The translations under genes and the position numbers were made by a program. From Cohnella lupini (lineage in GTDB: Bacteria; Bacillota; Bacilli; Paenibacillales; Paenibacillaceae), in the NCBI RefSeq assembly GCF_003386205.1, contig NZ_QRDY01000015.1:59037-123036 (forward strand): a DNA stretch of 64,000 nt, given 5' to 3'. The first letter of the stretch is position 1; each line of letters starts with the position of its first letter. Shown piece by piece: positions 8,540 to 17,816 of this stretch. Under the pieces are notes generated by a model that saw only the letters and a list, made by a program, of their open reading frames with translations, had not been told where the DNA came from and did not search any database.

Positions 8540-10060
8540 ATGAGACAACAACGGAATTGGATTCGTCTCGCCGCTTTCTTCATACCCGTCATGATATTGA
8601 CGCTGGCACTGGCCGGCTGCTTCTCCGCATCCGGCAAGGACGGTAATGACGCATTGCCCGGCGATACGGTGAATTTGATCTATTACACGATCGGGGATCC
8701 GGACCCGGACCTTCCGATGGTCAACGACAAGATCAACGAGATCCTGGCCAAGAAAATCGGCGTTACCGTAACGTATATTAAAGTAGGCTGGCAGGAGTAC
8801 GAAGACCGGTTGAACACTCTTGTGTCGGCAGGCACTCCCTTTGACATCGCCTTTGCGCCGGAGTATACCACTTACGCGCAAAGAGGAGCATGGTTAAGGC
8901 TGAACGATTATTTGGCCACCGTGGGAGAGGACATGTACGACGCAATCGATCCTATTTTCTGGGAAGGCGTGCGGATGGATGACGGAGGCATCTATGGGGT
9001 GCCGACCAATAAGGAATTAGCGGTACGCGACCAATGGATGTATCCGGACGCGCTAGTTAAGAAGTATGGCATAGACATCTCGAAGTATACTTCGTTAGCG
9101 TCCCTTGAACCGCTGCTCCGGATGATCAAGCAGAAGGAGCCCTCGTACCAGCCGATGGATCTGGACAAGGACTCTCAAAATTTCTTTGCCTTGGACGGTT
9201 ACGAATACGTATCGGAGAAGACGCTTCCGCTCATGGTGCGGTTGCTCGATCCCGGCTCCCCGGTCGTAAATATTTTCGAAACCGAGGAAGCCCGGAACGT
9301 ACTGGATATTCTTCGGCACTACTATGTGGAGGGCTATATTAACGAGGATGCGGCCTTGCGGGAAAGCCAAGGGCTGGAGCGGGGAGAGCTCGTTTTCTGG
9401 AAAGCCGCCGGCGGCGGCCCGTTATCGGAAAACAGCTGGAGCAAGGATCGCGGTTACAAGCTGGTGGCTTACCCCGTAACCCCCGCGTTAATCACGACAG
9501 AATCTACCAGGGGAGGAATCATGGCCGTCAGCATGGATACGAAACATCCCGTCGAGGCCGTAAAGTTCCTCAATCTGCTTAACACGGATCCCGAGGTACG
9601 CAACCTGTTCAATTTCGGAATCGAAGGCGTGCACTACTCGCTGGATAGCAACGGCCAAGTGGTGCCGATCCCTCCCAAGGATAATAACGGGAATCCGATC
9701 CCGGACGCTCGGCCAAGCTATGGAGGCGTGCAGTACACGCAAGGCAATTGGTTCATCTTGAAGACCATGGGCGGAGAATTCCCCGATCCATTGGACAAAT
9801 GGGATCAGTTCCGCGCAAGTAACAGGGAAGCCGTCGATTCGAGCACGCTGGGCTTTACTCCGGACTTGTCCCGGATGCCGATCCAGGTGCAGAATATCCA
9901 GATGGTATGGGAGAAATACTTTCCCAGCCTGATGACCGGCAGCGTCAACGTGAACGAGGTGCTTCCGAAGTTCAATCAGGAGCTGCGGCAGGCGGGAATC
10001 GACGAGGTGCGACTCGAAGTTCAAAGGCAGCTTGACGCCTGGCGAGCCGCTCATTCGTAG
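8540..10060 (+). CDS. Second sugar-binding lipoprotein, LplA-like
   Basis: Solute-binding lipoprotein, 506 residues, with a signal peptide ending in lipobox LAGC (Cys near residue 27). Its overall fold and C-terminal region (TLGFTPDLSRMPIQVQNIQMV, QELRQAGIDEVRLEVQRQLD) match the lipoprotein at 4370. It begins 7 nt after the response regulator, so it is transcribed with the two-component genes rather than with the permeases. It could be a second binding protein for the same permeases with another substrate preference, or a ligand-binding partner presenting sugar to the sensor kinase. Confidence 0.92.
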   Translation: MRQQRNWIRLAAFFIPVMILTLALAGCFSASGKDGNDALPGDTVNLIYYTIGDPDPDLPMVNDKINEILAKKIGVTVTYIKVGWQEYEDRLNTLVSAGTPFDIAFAPEYTTYAQRGAWLRLNDYLATVGEDMYDAIDPIFWEGVRMDDGGIYGVPTNKELAVRDQWMYPDALVKKYGIDISKYTSLASLEPLLRMIKQKEPSYQPMDLDKDSQNFFALDGYEYVSEKTLPLMVRLLDPGSPVVNIFETEEARNVLDILRHYYVEGYINEDAALRESQGLERGELVFWKAAGGGPLSENSWSKDRGYKLVAYPVTPALITTESTRGGIMAVSMDTKHPVEAVKFLNLLNTDPEVRNLFNFGIEGVHYSLDSNGQVVPIPPKDNNGNPIPDARPSYGGVQYTQGNWFILKTMGGEFPDPLDKWDQFRASNREAVDSSTLGFTPDLSRMPIQVQNIQMVWEKYFPSLMTGSVNVNEVLPKFNQELRQAGIDEVRLEVQRQLDAWRAAHS

Positions 10061-10286
10061 CGTGGAAGGCGAATTCAGCGTTACTATCTCATGGTTTTAT
10101 CATTTCATGGATGAGTGTGTTAAATTTAGGATCGCGAGCAATCAAACTTAAGGGGATTTACATAATAGCCCGTGATTGATACCGGTTACTCTTCTAACAA
10201 GCTTTCGAAGCATATAAGCATTTAGCTAGCGGTGCGTTTGGGAAAATCGTCATCCGAGTGGAAGAAAACTAAACCGTTCTAAAAAA
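10061..10286. other. Gene-free stretch between convergent genes
   Basis: No ribosome binding site, family-like reading frame or repeat seen. The shared terminator at 10281-10320 closes it on the right. Confidence 0.5.
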
Positions 10287-10320
10287 AAGACCATCCTGAT
10301 TTGCGTAGGATGGTCTTCTT
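10281..10320. terminator. Bidirectional terminator
   Basis: 11-bp stem AAGACCATCCT/AGGATGGTCTT (10287-10297 with 10307-10317). The minus-strand transcript runs into eight U residues and the plus strand into UUCUUUC, so it can end both the lipoprotein gene and the aldo/keto reductase gene. Confidence 0.85.
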
Positions 10321-10368
10321 TCACTTGCCGATATGGACGACGAGAGGAAGCGGGGTCGTTCGCGTCGC

Positions 10369-11232
10369 TTACGCTAATTTCGAAAGCGCGTTAAAATCCT
10401 CGTCGCTAAGCGTGATACCTGAAGCGGCTATGTTCTCTTCAACATGCGAAACGGAGGAGGTTCCGGGAATCGGCAGCATAACCTTTGAACGTTTCAGCAA
10501 CCAAGCGAGCGCAAGTTGAGCCGGTTTCACGTTTAAGCGGTTGGCCATTTCGCCGAGTATGCTGCCTTCGCGAGCCAACTCTCCCGTCGCCAGCGGAAAC
10601 CATGGAATGAACGCGATGCCGTTAGCTTCGGCATATTCGAGTACCGGCTCCGAATCTCTCTTCGCTAGGTTGTATAGATTTTGTACGGAAGCGATCTTCG
10701 TTATTTCGGAAGCCGCCTTCAGAACCTCGACGGACACTTCGCTGAGTCCGATATGACGGATTTTTCCCTCTTTTTGCATAAGAGCGAGTTCTCCTATTTG
10801 TTCTTCCAGGGGCACCTTAGGATCGACGCGGTGTAATTGAAAGAGGTCAATCCGTTCGAGACCAAGATAACGCAGGCTCAGCTCGGCTTGTTGCCGCAGA
10901 TACTCGGGACGTCCTATCGGAACCCACACGTTAGGTCCGGTACGCGCAAGGCCTGATTTTGTTGCGATTACGAGATCGTCATTATAAGGATGAAGCGCCT
11001 TTTTTATTAGCATATCGGATATAAAAGGGCCGTAGGAGTCGGCGGTATCGATTAACGTTACGCCAAGCTCGACAGCACGACGGAGTACGCGCACCGCCTC
11101 ATCCGGATTGTTCGGTTCTCCCCATACGCCGTTGCCTGTAAGTTGCATGGCGCCGTATCCCAATCGATTGACTTGAAGATCCCCTCCGATCTTGAATGTA
11201 CCCGAGGCTGCTGCCGTAATTTGTTCTGACAT
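10369..11232 (-). CDS. Aldo/keto reductase
   Basis: NADPH-dependent oxidoreductase of the aldo/keto reductase superfamily, 287 residues, TIM barrel. The catalytic set is visible: Asp and Tyr in DTADSYG, Lys in ATKSGLA, His in QLHRVDP. The C-terminal cofactor region reads [21 protein letters not shown] lies a few nt upstream of the ATG. Monocistronic, ending at the bidirectional terminator. Likely reduces aldehydes or ketones in detoxification; the physiological substrate cannot be read from sequence. Confidence 0.93.
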   Translation of the reverse strand: MSEQITAAASGTFKIGGDLQVNRLGYGAMQLTGNGVWGEPNNPDEAVRVLRRAVELGVTLIDTADSYGPFISDMLIKKALHPYNDDLVIATKSGLARTGPNVWVPIGRPEYLRQQAELSLRYLGLERIDLFQLHRVDPKVPLEEQIGELALMQKEGKIRHIGLSEVSVEVLKAASEITKIASVQNLYNLAKRDSEPVLEYAEANGIAFIPWFPLATGELAREGSILGEMANRLNVKPAQLALAWLLKRSKVMLPIPGTSSVSHVEENIAASGITLSDEDFNALSKLA

Positions 11233-11481
11233 TGAAATTCCTCCTCTATAATATAGCCGTGGTTTATTATTACAGAATTGTGCCCCACGATCTTATTGTA
11301 ACCTTTGGAACCTCCATACTGCGAGGAGGCGGAGTGCGTAAGGCATATTAGGGCTTGTTCGTATGTAGGTCGTAGATTAGCATTACCATCGTGTTGAGGC
11401 GTGATGCAAATTTATTCGATGGTTGAGTCAAGAAGGCAACATGGTGCTTAATATAAGTAAATCCGGGCTTTCGAGCGAGCG

Positions 11482-11510
11482 TTGACTAACCAAAAGCACA
11501 TCCGTATAGT
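11482..11510 (+). promoter_or_regulatory. Sigma-A promoter upstream of the msrC-like gene
   Basis: TTGACT (11482-11487), 17-nt spacer, TATAGT (11505-11510). Transcription would start near 11517, ahead of the small ORF at 11532 and the methionine sulfoxide reductase. Confidence 0.65.
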
Positions 11511-11531
11511 TGTAGATGGAGGGGTTAAGGG

Positions 11532-11744
11532 GTGACGGAAAAGGAAACTAGTCGGCACCTGAAGGGGAAAGCCACGAAGAAGAAGATATTCGCCGTAGCG
11601 AAGAAATACATCCTGGCCAAGCGCGCAAATCACCGGAAGAGCCTTCGTTACCTGGTGTCTTTCGGACTCCGCGTACGACATAACGAACGGGAGATTTTTG
11701 GATTTTCTAATCAAGGGTCTACAATGACCCTCTTGCGATACTAA
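11532..11744 (+). CDS. Short unrecognised ORF, perhaps a decayed TetR N-terminus
   Basis: A 70-codon frame starting GTG 11532 with GGAGGGG 6 nt upstream and a good promoter before it, so it is probably transcribed and may be translated. The stretch KKKIFAVAKKYILAKRA resembles the first helix of TetR-family repressors, but the helix-turn-helix that should follow is unrecognisable, which would fit a decayed gene. It ends 23 nt before the next gene. It could equally be a leader ORF or chance. Confidence 0.3.
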   Translation: MTEKETSRHLKGKATKKKIFAVAKKYILAKRANHRKSLRYLVSFGLRVRHNEREIFGFSNQGSTMTLLRY

Positions 11745-11767
11745 TCCACTGTTGAGGTGAGAATAAA

Positions 11768-12247
11768 TTGTTTCAAAAAGAGAGCTTTACAGGAACCAAA
11801 CAAGAAAACTATCGGTTGGTTACGAAGCAGCTTGCATCGTTGCTTGAAGACGAAAGCGATACAATCGCCAACTTATCCAATGCCTCTGCATTACTGAATC
11901 AATTCTTAACCGACGTAAACTGGGTCGGGTTTTATTTGCTGAAGTCCGACGAACTTGTGCTTGGACCGTTCCAAGGCCTGCCTGCTTGCGTCAGGATACC
12001 TATCGGTAAAGGAGTATGCGGAACAGCCGCCCAGAAGAGGGAAACGATCAGAGTAGACGACGTCCATTTGTTTCCGGGCCATATCGCATGCGACGCGGCT
12101 TCGCAATCGGAAATCGTGATTCCCGTCATTAAGAATGATCAGTTGATCGGCGTACTGGATATCGATAGTCCTATCAAAAGCAGATTCGATGAAGCCGATC
12201 AAGAATCTCTCGAGCAATTCGTCCAAACCTTGGTGAACCACATCTAA
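11768..12247 (+). CDS. msrC: Free methionine-(R)-sulfoxide reductase (GAF domain)
   Basis: Reduces free methionine-R-sulfoxide to methionine in the cytoplasm using thioredoxin, part of oxidant defence. The 159-residue protein is a single GAF domain with the three family cysteines at C74 (LPACVRI), C84 (KGVCGTA) and C108 (IACDAAS). TTG 11768 is the start: GAGGTGA lies about 8 nt upstream and the resulting N-terminus matches family length. An unusually long perfect stem follows the gene. Homologues are called YtsP in Bacillus. Confidence 0.92.
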   Translation: MFQKESFTGTKQENYRLVTKQLASLLEDESDTIANLSNASALLNQFLTDVNWVGFYLLKSDELVLGPFQGLPACVRIPIGKGVCGTAAQKRETIRVDDVHLFPGHIACDAASQSEIVIPVIKNDQLIGVLDIDSPIKSRFDEADQESLEQFVQTLVNHI

Positions 12248-12260
12248 GGAGGAAAAGGAA

Positions 12261-12307
12261 CACGCAAAACAAGGGCTTTCCCTAGGGGGAGGCCCTTGTT
12301 TTGCGTG
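12261..12307 (+). terminator. Long inverted repeat, probable terminator
   Basis: Perfect 16-bp stem (12261-12276 with 12292-12307, CACGCAAAACAAGGGC on the left), 15-nt loop. No U-run follows the stem, so termination efficiency is uncertain. Confidence 0.65.
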
Positions 12308-12431
12308 CATGTAAGATTAGTGCCGCCCGAACGATTATTTTACCGAATTAGCCGCATGCTAAAAAAAATATGGATCGCAATGAAAAATATCGCTTCTCTC
12401 AGTTGTATTAAAAGTGAAAGGAGGTGCTGAG

Positions 12432-12929
12432 GTGTACAATTCATTAGAGCTCAATGAATCTGTGCGGCAGGCATTGGATCTACATTCGCAAAGCTTGATC
12501 AAGATCGCGTTCGCATACCTGAAAAATATAGCCGACGCGGAAGAGGTTACGCAGGAAGTATTTCTTGCTTATTTGCAGAAGCGTCCCGTATTCGCAAGTA
12601 GCGAGCATGAAAAAGCGTGGCTGATTCGAACAACGATCAATAAAAGCAAAAATATGCTAAAAACCGGATGGTTCAAAAGTAGAAACCCTGTTCCTGAAGA
12701 CCTGAGCTACCTCCCGAAGGAAGAAAGCGAGGTCCTGCAAGCCGTACTGGCTTTGGACAAGAAGTATCGAATTCCGATTCATCTGCACTATTACGAGGGA
12801 TATTCTATCCAGGAAATTGCAGCTATTATGCAGTCGAAACCCGCAACGGTCGGCACATGGCTTGCAAGAGGACGTTTTATCTTAAAAGAGAAGATCGGAG
12901 GCCTGGAGGATGAAGAAATCTGTATATAA
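12432..12929 (+). CDS. ECF (sigma-70 family) RNA polymerase sigma factor
   Basis: Extracytoplasmic-function sigma factor, about 165 residues. Region 2 (LIKIAFAYLKNIADAEEVTQ, EVFLAY, KAWLIRTTINKSKN) contacts the -10 element, and region 4 (YRIPIHLHYYEGYSIQEIA, KPATVGTWLARGR) contacts the -35. GTG 12432 is preferred because AAGGAGGT at 12418-12425 lies 6 nt upstream. It overlaps the next gene, a likely anti-sigma factor, by 20 nt. I found no copy of the GGAACC-N16-CGTCTA element before it, so autoregulation by that motif is not supported. Confidence 0.93.
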   Translation: MYNSLELNESVRQALDLHSQSLIKIAFAYLKNIADAEEVTQEVFLAYLQKRPVFASSEHEKAWLIRTTINKSKNMLKTGWFKSRNPVPEDLSYLPKEESEVLQAVLALDKKYRIPIHLHYYEGYSIQEIAAIMQSKPATVGTWLARGRFILKEKIGGLEDEEICI

Positions 12930-13758
12930 ATCCGCGATGTCCCGCGTGAAAACCAGTGAGAATTTTAAAGAAGAAACCTATCGGAAGTTGATGTCGGAGA
13001 CGGAAAAGACGAAGCAAACTAACATAAATAAACCCAATCAAAAGGAGAGTATAAAAATGGAAAACGTTATGAAAAGAAAGATAACAGGTTGGACAGTCGG
13101 AATTGCGGCGTGCGCGGTACTATCGATAAGTATCTTCACCATGAGCCAGAATGGTTCGTCTCCTTCACCCCAGGCTTCGGCGATCGCATCTAAGCCTCCG
13201 ATTCTGGGTAAAGTTGCAGTCAACATTGACGGTGTCATCTCCGAGGTGAGCGCGGACGGCAAAAGCTTCAAGGTAGGCGACCTCTGGGTGACGGTAACGG
13301 ATCAAACCGCGCTAGGCAGTAAAGAGCCGACGGCATCGGCGCCATCCGAAGAGCTGCTTCAGAAAGAATTCAAAGTCGGCAATATCGTGTCCGGCTACAC
13401 TTCTCAGGATGTCGCTACCGGGAAGGTGACTGCGGATGTTATCTACAACAACATGGCTCCACAGAAGGACGTTGCCGCGAAACCGCCAATTAAGGGGAAA
13501 GCCGCGGTTAATATCGAGGGCGTGATTACGGAGGTAAGCGCGGATGGAGCAGCGTTCAAGGTAGGCGACCTGTGGGTAACGGTTACTCCGGAAACCGAAC
13601 TGGGCATCGGCGGCCCAACGGCTGCTGAGCCATCCGAAGAGCTGCTGCAAAAGGAATTTAAAGTCGGCAACATCGTATCCGGCTTTACGACGGAGGATGT
13701 AAGCACTGGAAAAGTGACTGCGGATGTTATTTACAACAATATGGTTCCGCAAAAATAA
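12910..13758 (+). CDS. Probable anti-sigma factor with tandem 96-residue repeats
   Basis: Membrane protein of 282 residues: a cytoplasmic N-terminus (about 1-57; KSAMSRVKTSENFKEETYRK resembles ECF anti-sigma heads), one TM segment near 61-78, then two near-identical extracellular repeats at about 95-186 and 191-282 (DUF5666/OB-like; VSADG-FKVGDLWVTVT and EELLQKEFKVGNIVSG in both). Coupled to the sigma gene by overlap. A second start, ATG 13057 with AAAAGGAGAG just before it, would make a form lacking the putative sigma-binding head. The repeats are also conserved at DNA level, suggesting recent duplication. The anti-sigma role is inferred from context and topology. Confidence 0.85.
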   Translation: MKKSVYKSAMSRVKTSENFKEETYRKLMSETEKTKQTNINKPNQKESIKMENVMKRKITGWTVGIAACAVLSISIFTMSQNGSSPSPQASAIASKPPILGKVAVNIDGVISEVSADGKSFKVGDLWVTVTDQTALGSKEPTASAPSEELLQKEFKVGNIVSGYTSQDVATGKVTADVIYNNMAPQKDVAAKPPIKGKAAVNIEGVITEVSADGAAFKVGDLWVTVTPETELGIGGPTAAEPSEELLQKEFKVGNIVSGFTTEDVSTGKVTADVIYNNMVPQK

Positions 13759-13790
13759 GAGATATACCGGGGTAACGTAGAGTCTCATTT

Positions 13791-13822
13791 CAAGGGGCAC
13801 CTTCATTAGAAGGTGTCCCTTG
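13791..13822 (+). terminator. Terminator after the sigma/anti-sigma operon
   Basis: 14-bp stem CAAGGGGCACCTTC (13791-13804) with GAAGGTGTCCCTTG (13809-13822), one G-U pair, 4-nt loop. A T-rich but interrupted tail (GCTTATTC) follows. Confidence 0.7.
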
Positions 13823-13986
13823 GCTTATTCAATGACATAGACGAGGTCTATGTCTTCCCTTAAATATATTAATTACTTATATAGTCGGTAATCGTACTAT
13901 AATCAAAGCACGAAATAGAAACCAGAGATTGCTGACTTGGAATCCGTTTCTGCTCGAAAATACATTACCGATTGGAGATACGCGCT

Positions 13987-15342
13987 ATGACGATTTCTTT
14001 TAATTATTCCAATGCATTACCGTTCATGCAACAACATGAAGTCGACTATCTCGGCGATTTCGTAAAAGCTGCTCATCATATGCTTCATAACCAAGCAGGA
14101 CCAGGTTCCGATTATCACGGGTGGGTGAATTTGCCGCTCCAATATGATCAAGAAGAATTCGCAAGAATTAAACATGCGGCCCAAAGAATCCGCAGTCATT
14201 CCGATGCATTGATCGTGATCGGCATCGGCGGATCGTATTTAGGCGCAAGATCGGCTATAGATGCACTATCGCATACATTTCATAACCAGATGATCGGGAA
14301 TACCCAAGTTTATTTTGCCGGACAAAATATCAGCTCCACGTATATCACTCATCTATTGGAGCTTCTAGAGGGTAAGGATATTTCGGTCAATGTCATTTCG
14401 AAGTCGGGTACAACAACGGAGCCTGCGATTGCATTTCGTATTTTGCGGGAGTATATGGAGAAGAAATACGGAAAAGCGGGAGCGAAAAGACGTATATTCG
14501 CTACGACGGATCAATCCAAAGGCGCCTTAAAATCACTTGCGGATAATGAAGGCTATGAAACCTTCGTCATTCCCGATGATGTAGGCGGACGATATTCCGT
14601 GCTTACGGCCGTTGGTCTACTGCCTATTGCCGTTGCCGGAATCGACATCGATCAAATGATGGCGGGAGCCGCCGCTGCCGCACGGAAATATAACAATGCC
14701 GATCTTGCCACTAATGAGAGCTATCAATATGCGGCCGTTCGCAATGCGCTTTACCGTAAGGGCAAATCCATTGAATTGCTGGTTAATTACGAGCCCTCTC
14801 TGCACTATGTTTCCGAATGGTGGAAGCAACTATTCGGCGAAAGCGAAGGAAAAGACCAAAAAGGGCTGTTTCCTGCAGCCGTCGATTTTACGACCGATTT
14901 GCATTCGATGGGGCAATATGTGCAAGAAGGTCGCAGAGATCTCATTGAAACCGTACTGGCAGTGAAGAAACCGCGAGTAGAAGTGACTATCCAAGAAGAC
15001 GAGGCCAATCTGGATGGATTGAATTTCGTGGCAGGCATGACTATGGATGAAGTGAACCAAAAGGCGGCACAAGGCACGCGGCTTGCCCATGTGGATGGCG
15101 GCGTTCCTAACTTAATCGTTGAGATGGATGAGTTGAATGCTTATACGTACGGAGAAATGGTTTACTTTTTCGAGAAGGCATGCGGAATTAGCGGTTTGTT
15201 GCTGGGAGTAAATCCGTTCGATCAACCGGGCGTGGAAGCCTATAAGGTCAATATGTTTGCCCTGCTAGGAAAACCCGGCTACGAAGCGCAAAAAGCGGAG
15301 CTCAACAAGCGTTTAGCTTCGGATACTTCCTCCAATCGCTAA
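13987..15342 (+). CDS. pgi: Glucose-6-phosphate isomerase
   Basis: Interconverts glucose 6-phosphate and fructose 6-phosphate in glycolysis and gluconeogenesis. About 451 residues, the length of the Bacillus enzyme. Sugar-phosphate motifs are visible: [28 protein letters not shown], and the signature [19 protein letters not shown] 13987 has GGAG 9 nt upstream; the TTG at 13972 would contain that site and is less likely. A TATAAT at 13898-13903 is a probable -10. The fructose-bisphosphatase gene follows after 30 nt, so the pair forms a fructose-6-phosphate node operon. Confidence 0.96.
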   Translation: MTISFNYSNALPFMQQHEVDYLGDFVKAAHHMLHNQAGPGSDYHGWVNLPLQYDQEEFARIKHAAQRIRSHSDALIVIGIGGSYLGARSAIDALSHTFHNQMIGNTQVYFAGQNISSTYITHLLELLEGKDISVNVISKSGTTTEPAIAFRILREYMEKKYGKAGAKRRIFATTDQSKGALKSLADNEGYETFVIPDDVGGRYSVLTAVGLLPIAVAGIDIDQMMAGAAAAARKYNNADLATNESYQYAAVRNALYRKGKSIELLVNYEPSLHYVSEWWKQLFGESEGKDQKGLFPAAVDFTTDLHSMGQYVQEGRRDLIETVLAVKKPRVEVTIQEDEANLDGLNFVAGMTMDEVNQKAAQGTRLAHVDGGVPNLIVEMDELNAYTYGEMVYFFEKACGISGLLLGVNPFDQPGVEAYKVNMFALLGKPGYEAQKAELNKRLASDTSSNR

Positions 15343-15372
15343 AAATACGGCTCGTTGAAGGAGTTGGAGACT

Positions 15373-16347
15373 GTGGAACGCGAATTAGCATTGGAATTTG
15401 TTCGAGTAACGGAGCTTGCCGCATTGGCATCGGCACCATGGATGGGCAGAGGAGATAAGGTCAACGCGGACGATGCAGCTACTTCGGCGATGCGGGCGAT
15501 GTTCGACTCCGTCTCCATAACGGGAACGGTCGTCATCGGCGAAGGCGAAATGGACGAGGCTCCGATGTTATATATTGGCGAGAAGCTGGGAAATCAACAT
15601 GGTCCGGAAGTGGATATCGCGGTTGATCCTTTGGAAGGTACTACTTTGGTCGCTAGCGGATTGAACAATGCGCTCTCCGTCATTGCGATTGCAAACAAAG
15701 GGAACCTACTCCATGCGCCGGATATGTATATGGAGAAGCTTGCCGTAGGGCCGGCATTAGCAGGTAAGCTGGATCTTCTTGATCCCGTGGAGGTAACTTT
15801 AACTAAAGCAGCGGAAGCCCTGAACAAAAGAGTTTCCGATCTATGCGTGATGGTGCTCGACCGGGAAAGACATCAACCCTTAATTCAAGCCTTACGGGAT
15901 GCGAACGTGCGGATTAAATTTCTCTCGGATGGCGATGTGGCAGGCGCCATTGCGCCCGCTTTCCCGGAAACGGGAATCGATATCTATTTAGGCTCCGGCG
16001 GCGCTCCCGAGGGCGTGCTGGCTGCGGCGGCTTTGAAATGTTTAGGCGGAGAATTTCAAGGTAGATTACTTCCGGAGGATCAAACCCAATTCGATCGTTG
16101 CTTGGCCATGGGGCTTCAAGATCCGCATAAGGTACTGAATATGGAAGATTTGGTCGGTAGCGACGATGTGATCTTTGCGGCAACCGGAGTGACCGACGGA
16201 GAGTTCTTGGGCGGAGTGAGATACCTTTCCAGTAATCAAGCAGAGACGCACTCCATCGTCATGCGAGCTCAAACGAAAACAATTCGTTCGATTAAGACGA
16301 TTCATTATTTACCTAACAAAAGCGTGCAGCACAAGGTGGCAAACTGA
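15373..16347 (+). CDS. glpX: Class II fructose-1,6-bisphosphatase
   Basis: Hydrolyses fructose 1,6-bisphosphate to fructose 6-phosphate, the committed gluconeogenic step. About 324 residues. GlpX hallmarks include [33 protein letters not shown] (metal-binding acidic residues), [35 protein letters not shown] and [13 protein letters not shown] 15373 is chosen because it gives the family N-terminus [21 protein letters not shown] at 15357-15363 lies upstream. Co-transcribed with pgi and closed by a strong terminator. Confidence 0.96.
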   Translation: MERELALEFVRVTELAALASAPWMGRGDKVNADDAATSAMRAMFDSVSITGTVVIGEGEMDEAPMLYIGEKLGNQHGPEVDIAVDPLEGTTLVASGLNNALSVIAIANKGNLLHAPDMYMEKLAVGPALAGKLDLLDPVEVTLTKAAEALNKRVSDLCVMVLDRERHQPLIQALRDANVRIKFLSDGDVAGAIAPAFPETGIDIYLGSGGAPEGVLAAAALKCLGGEFQGRLLPEDQTQFDRCLAMGLQDPHKVLNMEDLVGSDDVIFAATGVTDGEFLGGVRYLSSNQAETHSIVMRAQTKTIRSIKTIHYLPNKSVQHKVAN

Positions 16348-16386
16348 TAACTCGGATTGTCCTTGGCTTTGAAATAAAACGAAATG

Positions 16387-16423
16387 GCTGTCTCGGAAGC
16401 GAAAACTTCCGAGCGGCTTTTTT
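16387..16423 (+). terminator. Terminator after pgi-glpX
   Basis: Stem CTCGGAAG/CTTCCGAG (16392-16399 with 16406-16413), extended by flanking GC pairs, 6-nt loop, then TTTTTT. Confidence 0.88.
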
Positions 16424-16580
16424 CTTATACGTGGCTGAGCGAGTGCCATTTAGAACCGTCTAACTTCCCATCAAGGAATCGGTAGCGTATTACTGCTCGA
16501 TGCTCTAAACTATAAACACAATACTACTGCTTTTACAGGAATCAATAAAAGTTGGAACAGCCCGTGCGGAGGTCATGCTG

Positions 16581-17723
16581 TTGACTGAAATTCGTCTAGT
16601 TAAACAAGAGGAGATGCAAGCTGCCATCGCCTCCTCGGATCGTATATTCGCAAGAGATTCCGACATGTCTTCTATGGGCGAGGCGTTCCCGTTCTTATTC
16701 TCGGCGACGACCTCGCACTCGCTCGGACTGTTCGAGGACGGCAGCCTGCTTGTGTTCATGGGCCTTGTTCCTGCGCTTATTCGCATAGGCGGCTCCCGGG
16801 TAACCGTCTTCTCGCTCGGTTCGGTCTTTACGTTGCCGGAAGCGCGCAACAGGGGGTTGGCGAGCCAGCTGCTGGAGGAGATCAAAGTCTACAGTCGGCA
16901 AGCTGGCGTATCGATTTTACTGGTGTCGGGGGAGGGACCGTTGTACGCTCGCTCCGGCTGCCGCAAGTTCGGAGAAGCTTATCGATTGGCTTGGAGCCGC
17001 GAGCTGTCCCTAGCTTCGGAAGCTACAGATGGCTACCGAACCTATCAAATGAACGAATCGCGTCATCAGGATGTGCTGCACCTTCAACGAATCGCGGCTA
17101 AGCGTTACGCCGCCTATGAACAGAGCGTTTGGGATTTCCCGTTGCTGCTGAACACGGAAGCGGAAGTCAGCAACAAGAAGATGAAGCAGCATGTCTATGT
17201 TGCCCGTCACGAGAAGAAGATTGTCGCGTTTGTCGTCGTGGCGCTGCCCACCTCCGTCTCGAAAGGGGAGCCTTACGTCGTGGAATGGGCGGGTAGATCG
17301 ACGGCTGTCGCCGCATTGCTCTCTCATGTGGTAATAGATAATAATCTGGATAGGCTAAACATTGTCGTTGAAACGCATGAGCGGGAGATGCTTGCTACGT
17401 TGTGCTCGGCAAAGTCGGAGAAAATAAGAAATCAGGGAACCGTTTTTCTCGTTGATCCGGAACAACTTTTCAGGCAATTGCGGCCCTATTTAGAGGCGAA
17501 AGATCCGGTAGCCGGCAAAAATCTTATCGTCTCTAACACCCCGGATGGAGGAGCGACATTCACGATTTCCGGACTGCCGATTGTAGCTTTGAGCAGCGAC
17601 GAGCTGGTTTCTTTGCTGTTTGATTCGCAGCCTGAGCCGGATCTGCCTGCGGAATGGAACACGGTGGCGGCCCTATGGTTTCCGATCCCGTTCCCGTACA
17701 CGGGCGGACTGAATTATGTATAG
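16581..17723 (+). CDS. GNAT-family N-acetyltransferase (two-domain, Eis-like layout)
   Basis: Acetyl-CoA-dependent acyltransferase of about 380 residues. The N-terminal GNAT domain carries the acetyl-CoA loop in ARNRGLASQLLEEI, preceded by the beta strand FSLGSVFTLPEA. The second half looks like a degenerate GNAT plus a C-terminal domain, as in Eis-type enzymes. Two starts compete: ATG 16575 is only 2 nt from GGAGGT, whereas TTG 16581 is 7 nt away and is preferred. Single gene with a strong terminator. Substrate unknown. Confidence 0.85.
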   Translation: MTEIRLVKQEEMQAAIASSDRIFARDSDMSSMGEAFPFLFSATTSHSLGLFEDGSLLVFMGLVPALIRIGGSRVTVFSLGSVFTLPEARNRGLASQLLEEIKVYSRQAGVSILLVSGEGPLYARSGCRKFGEAYRLAWSRELSLASEATDGYRTYQMNESRHQDVLHLQRIAAKRYAAYEQSVWDFPLLLNTEAEVSNKKMKQHVYVARHEKKIVAFVVVALPTSVSKGEPYVVEWAGRSTAVAALLSHVVIDNNLDRLNIVVETHEREMLATLCSAKSEKIRNQGTVFLVDPEQLFRQLRPYLEAKDPVAGKNLIVSNTPDGGATFTISGLPIVALSSDELVSLLFDSQPEPDLPAEWNTVAALWFPIPFPYTGGLNYV

Positions 17724-17727
17724 AAGG

Positions 17728-17761
17728 AAAAGCCCATCCGCCATATCGGCGGATGGGCTTT
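17728..17761. terminator. Bidirectional terminator
   Basis: 14-bp stem AAAGCCCATCCGCC/GGCGGATGGGCTTT (17729-17742 with 17748-17761), 5-nt loop, T-rich tail on the plus strand (TTTCTTT) and the A-run giving U residues on the minus strand. Confidence 0.88.
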
Positions 17762-17816
17762 CTTTATTGCTTAGCAGGAACGGGAGGAGGTTATTCGCGA
17801 TGTCCTGCACAAATCC

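Noticed and set aside
12308..12431. ECF autoregulatory promoter before the sigma gene
   Set aside because: No GGAACC/CGTCTA or TGAAAC/CGTA pair at proper spacing was found.
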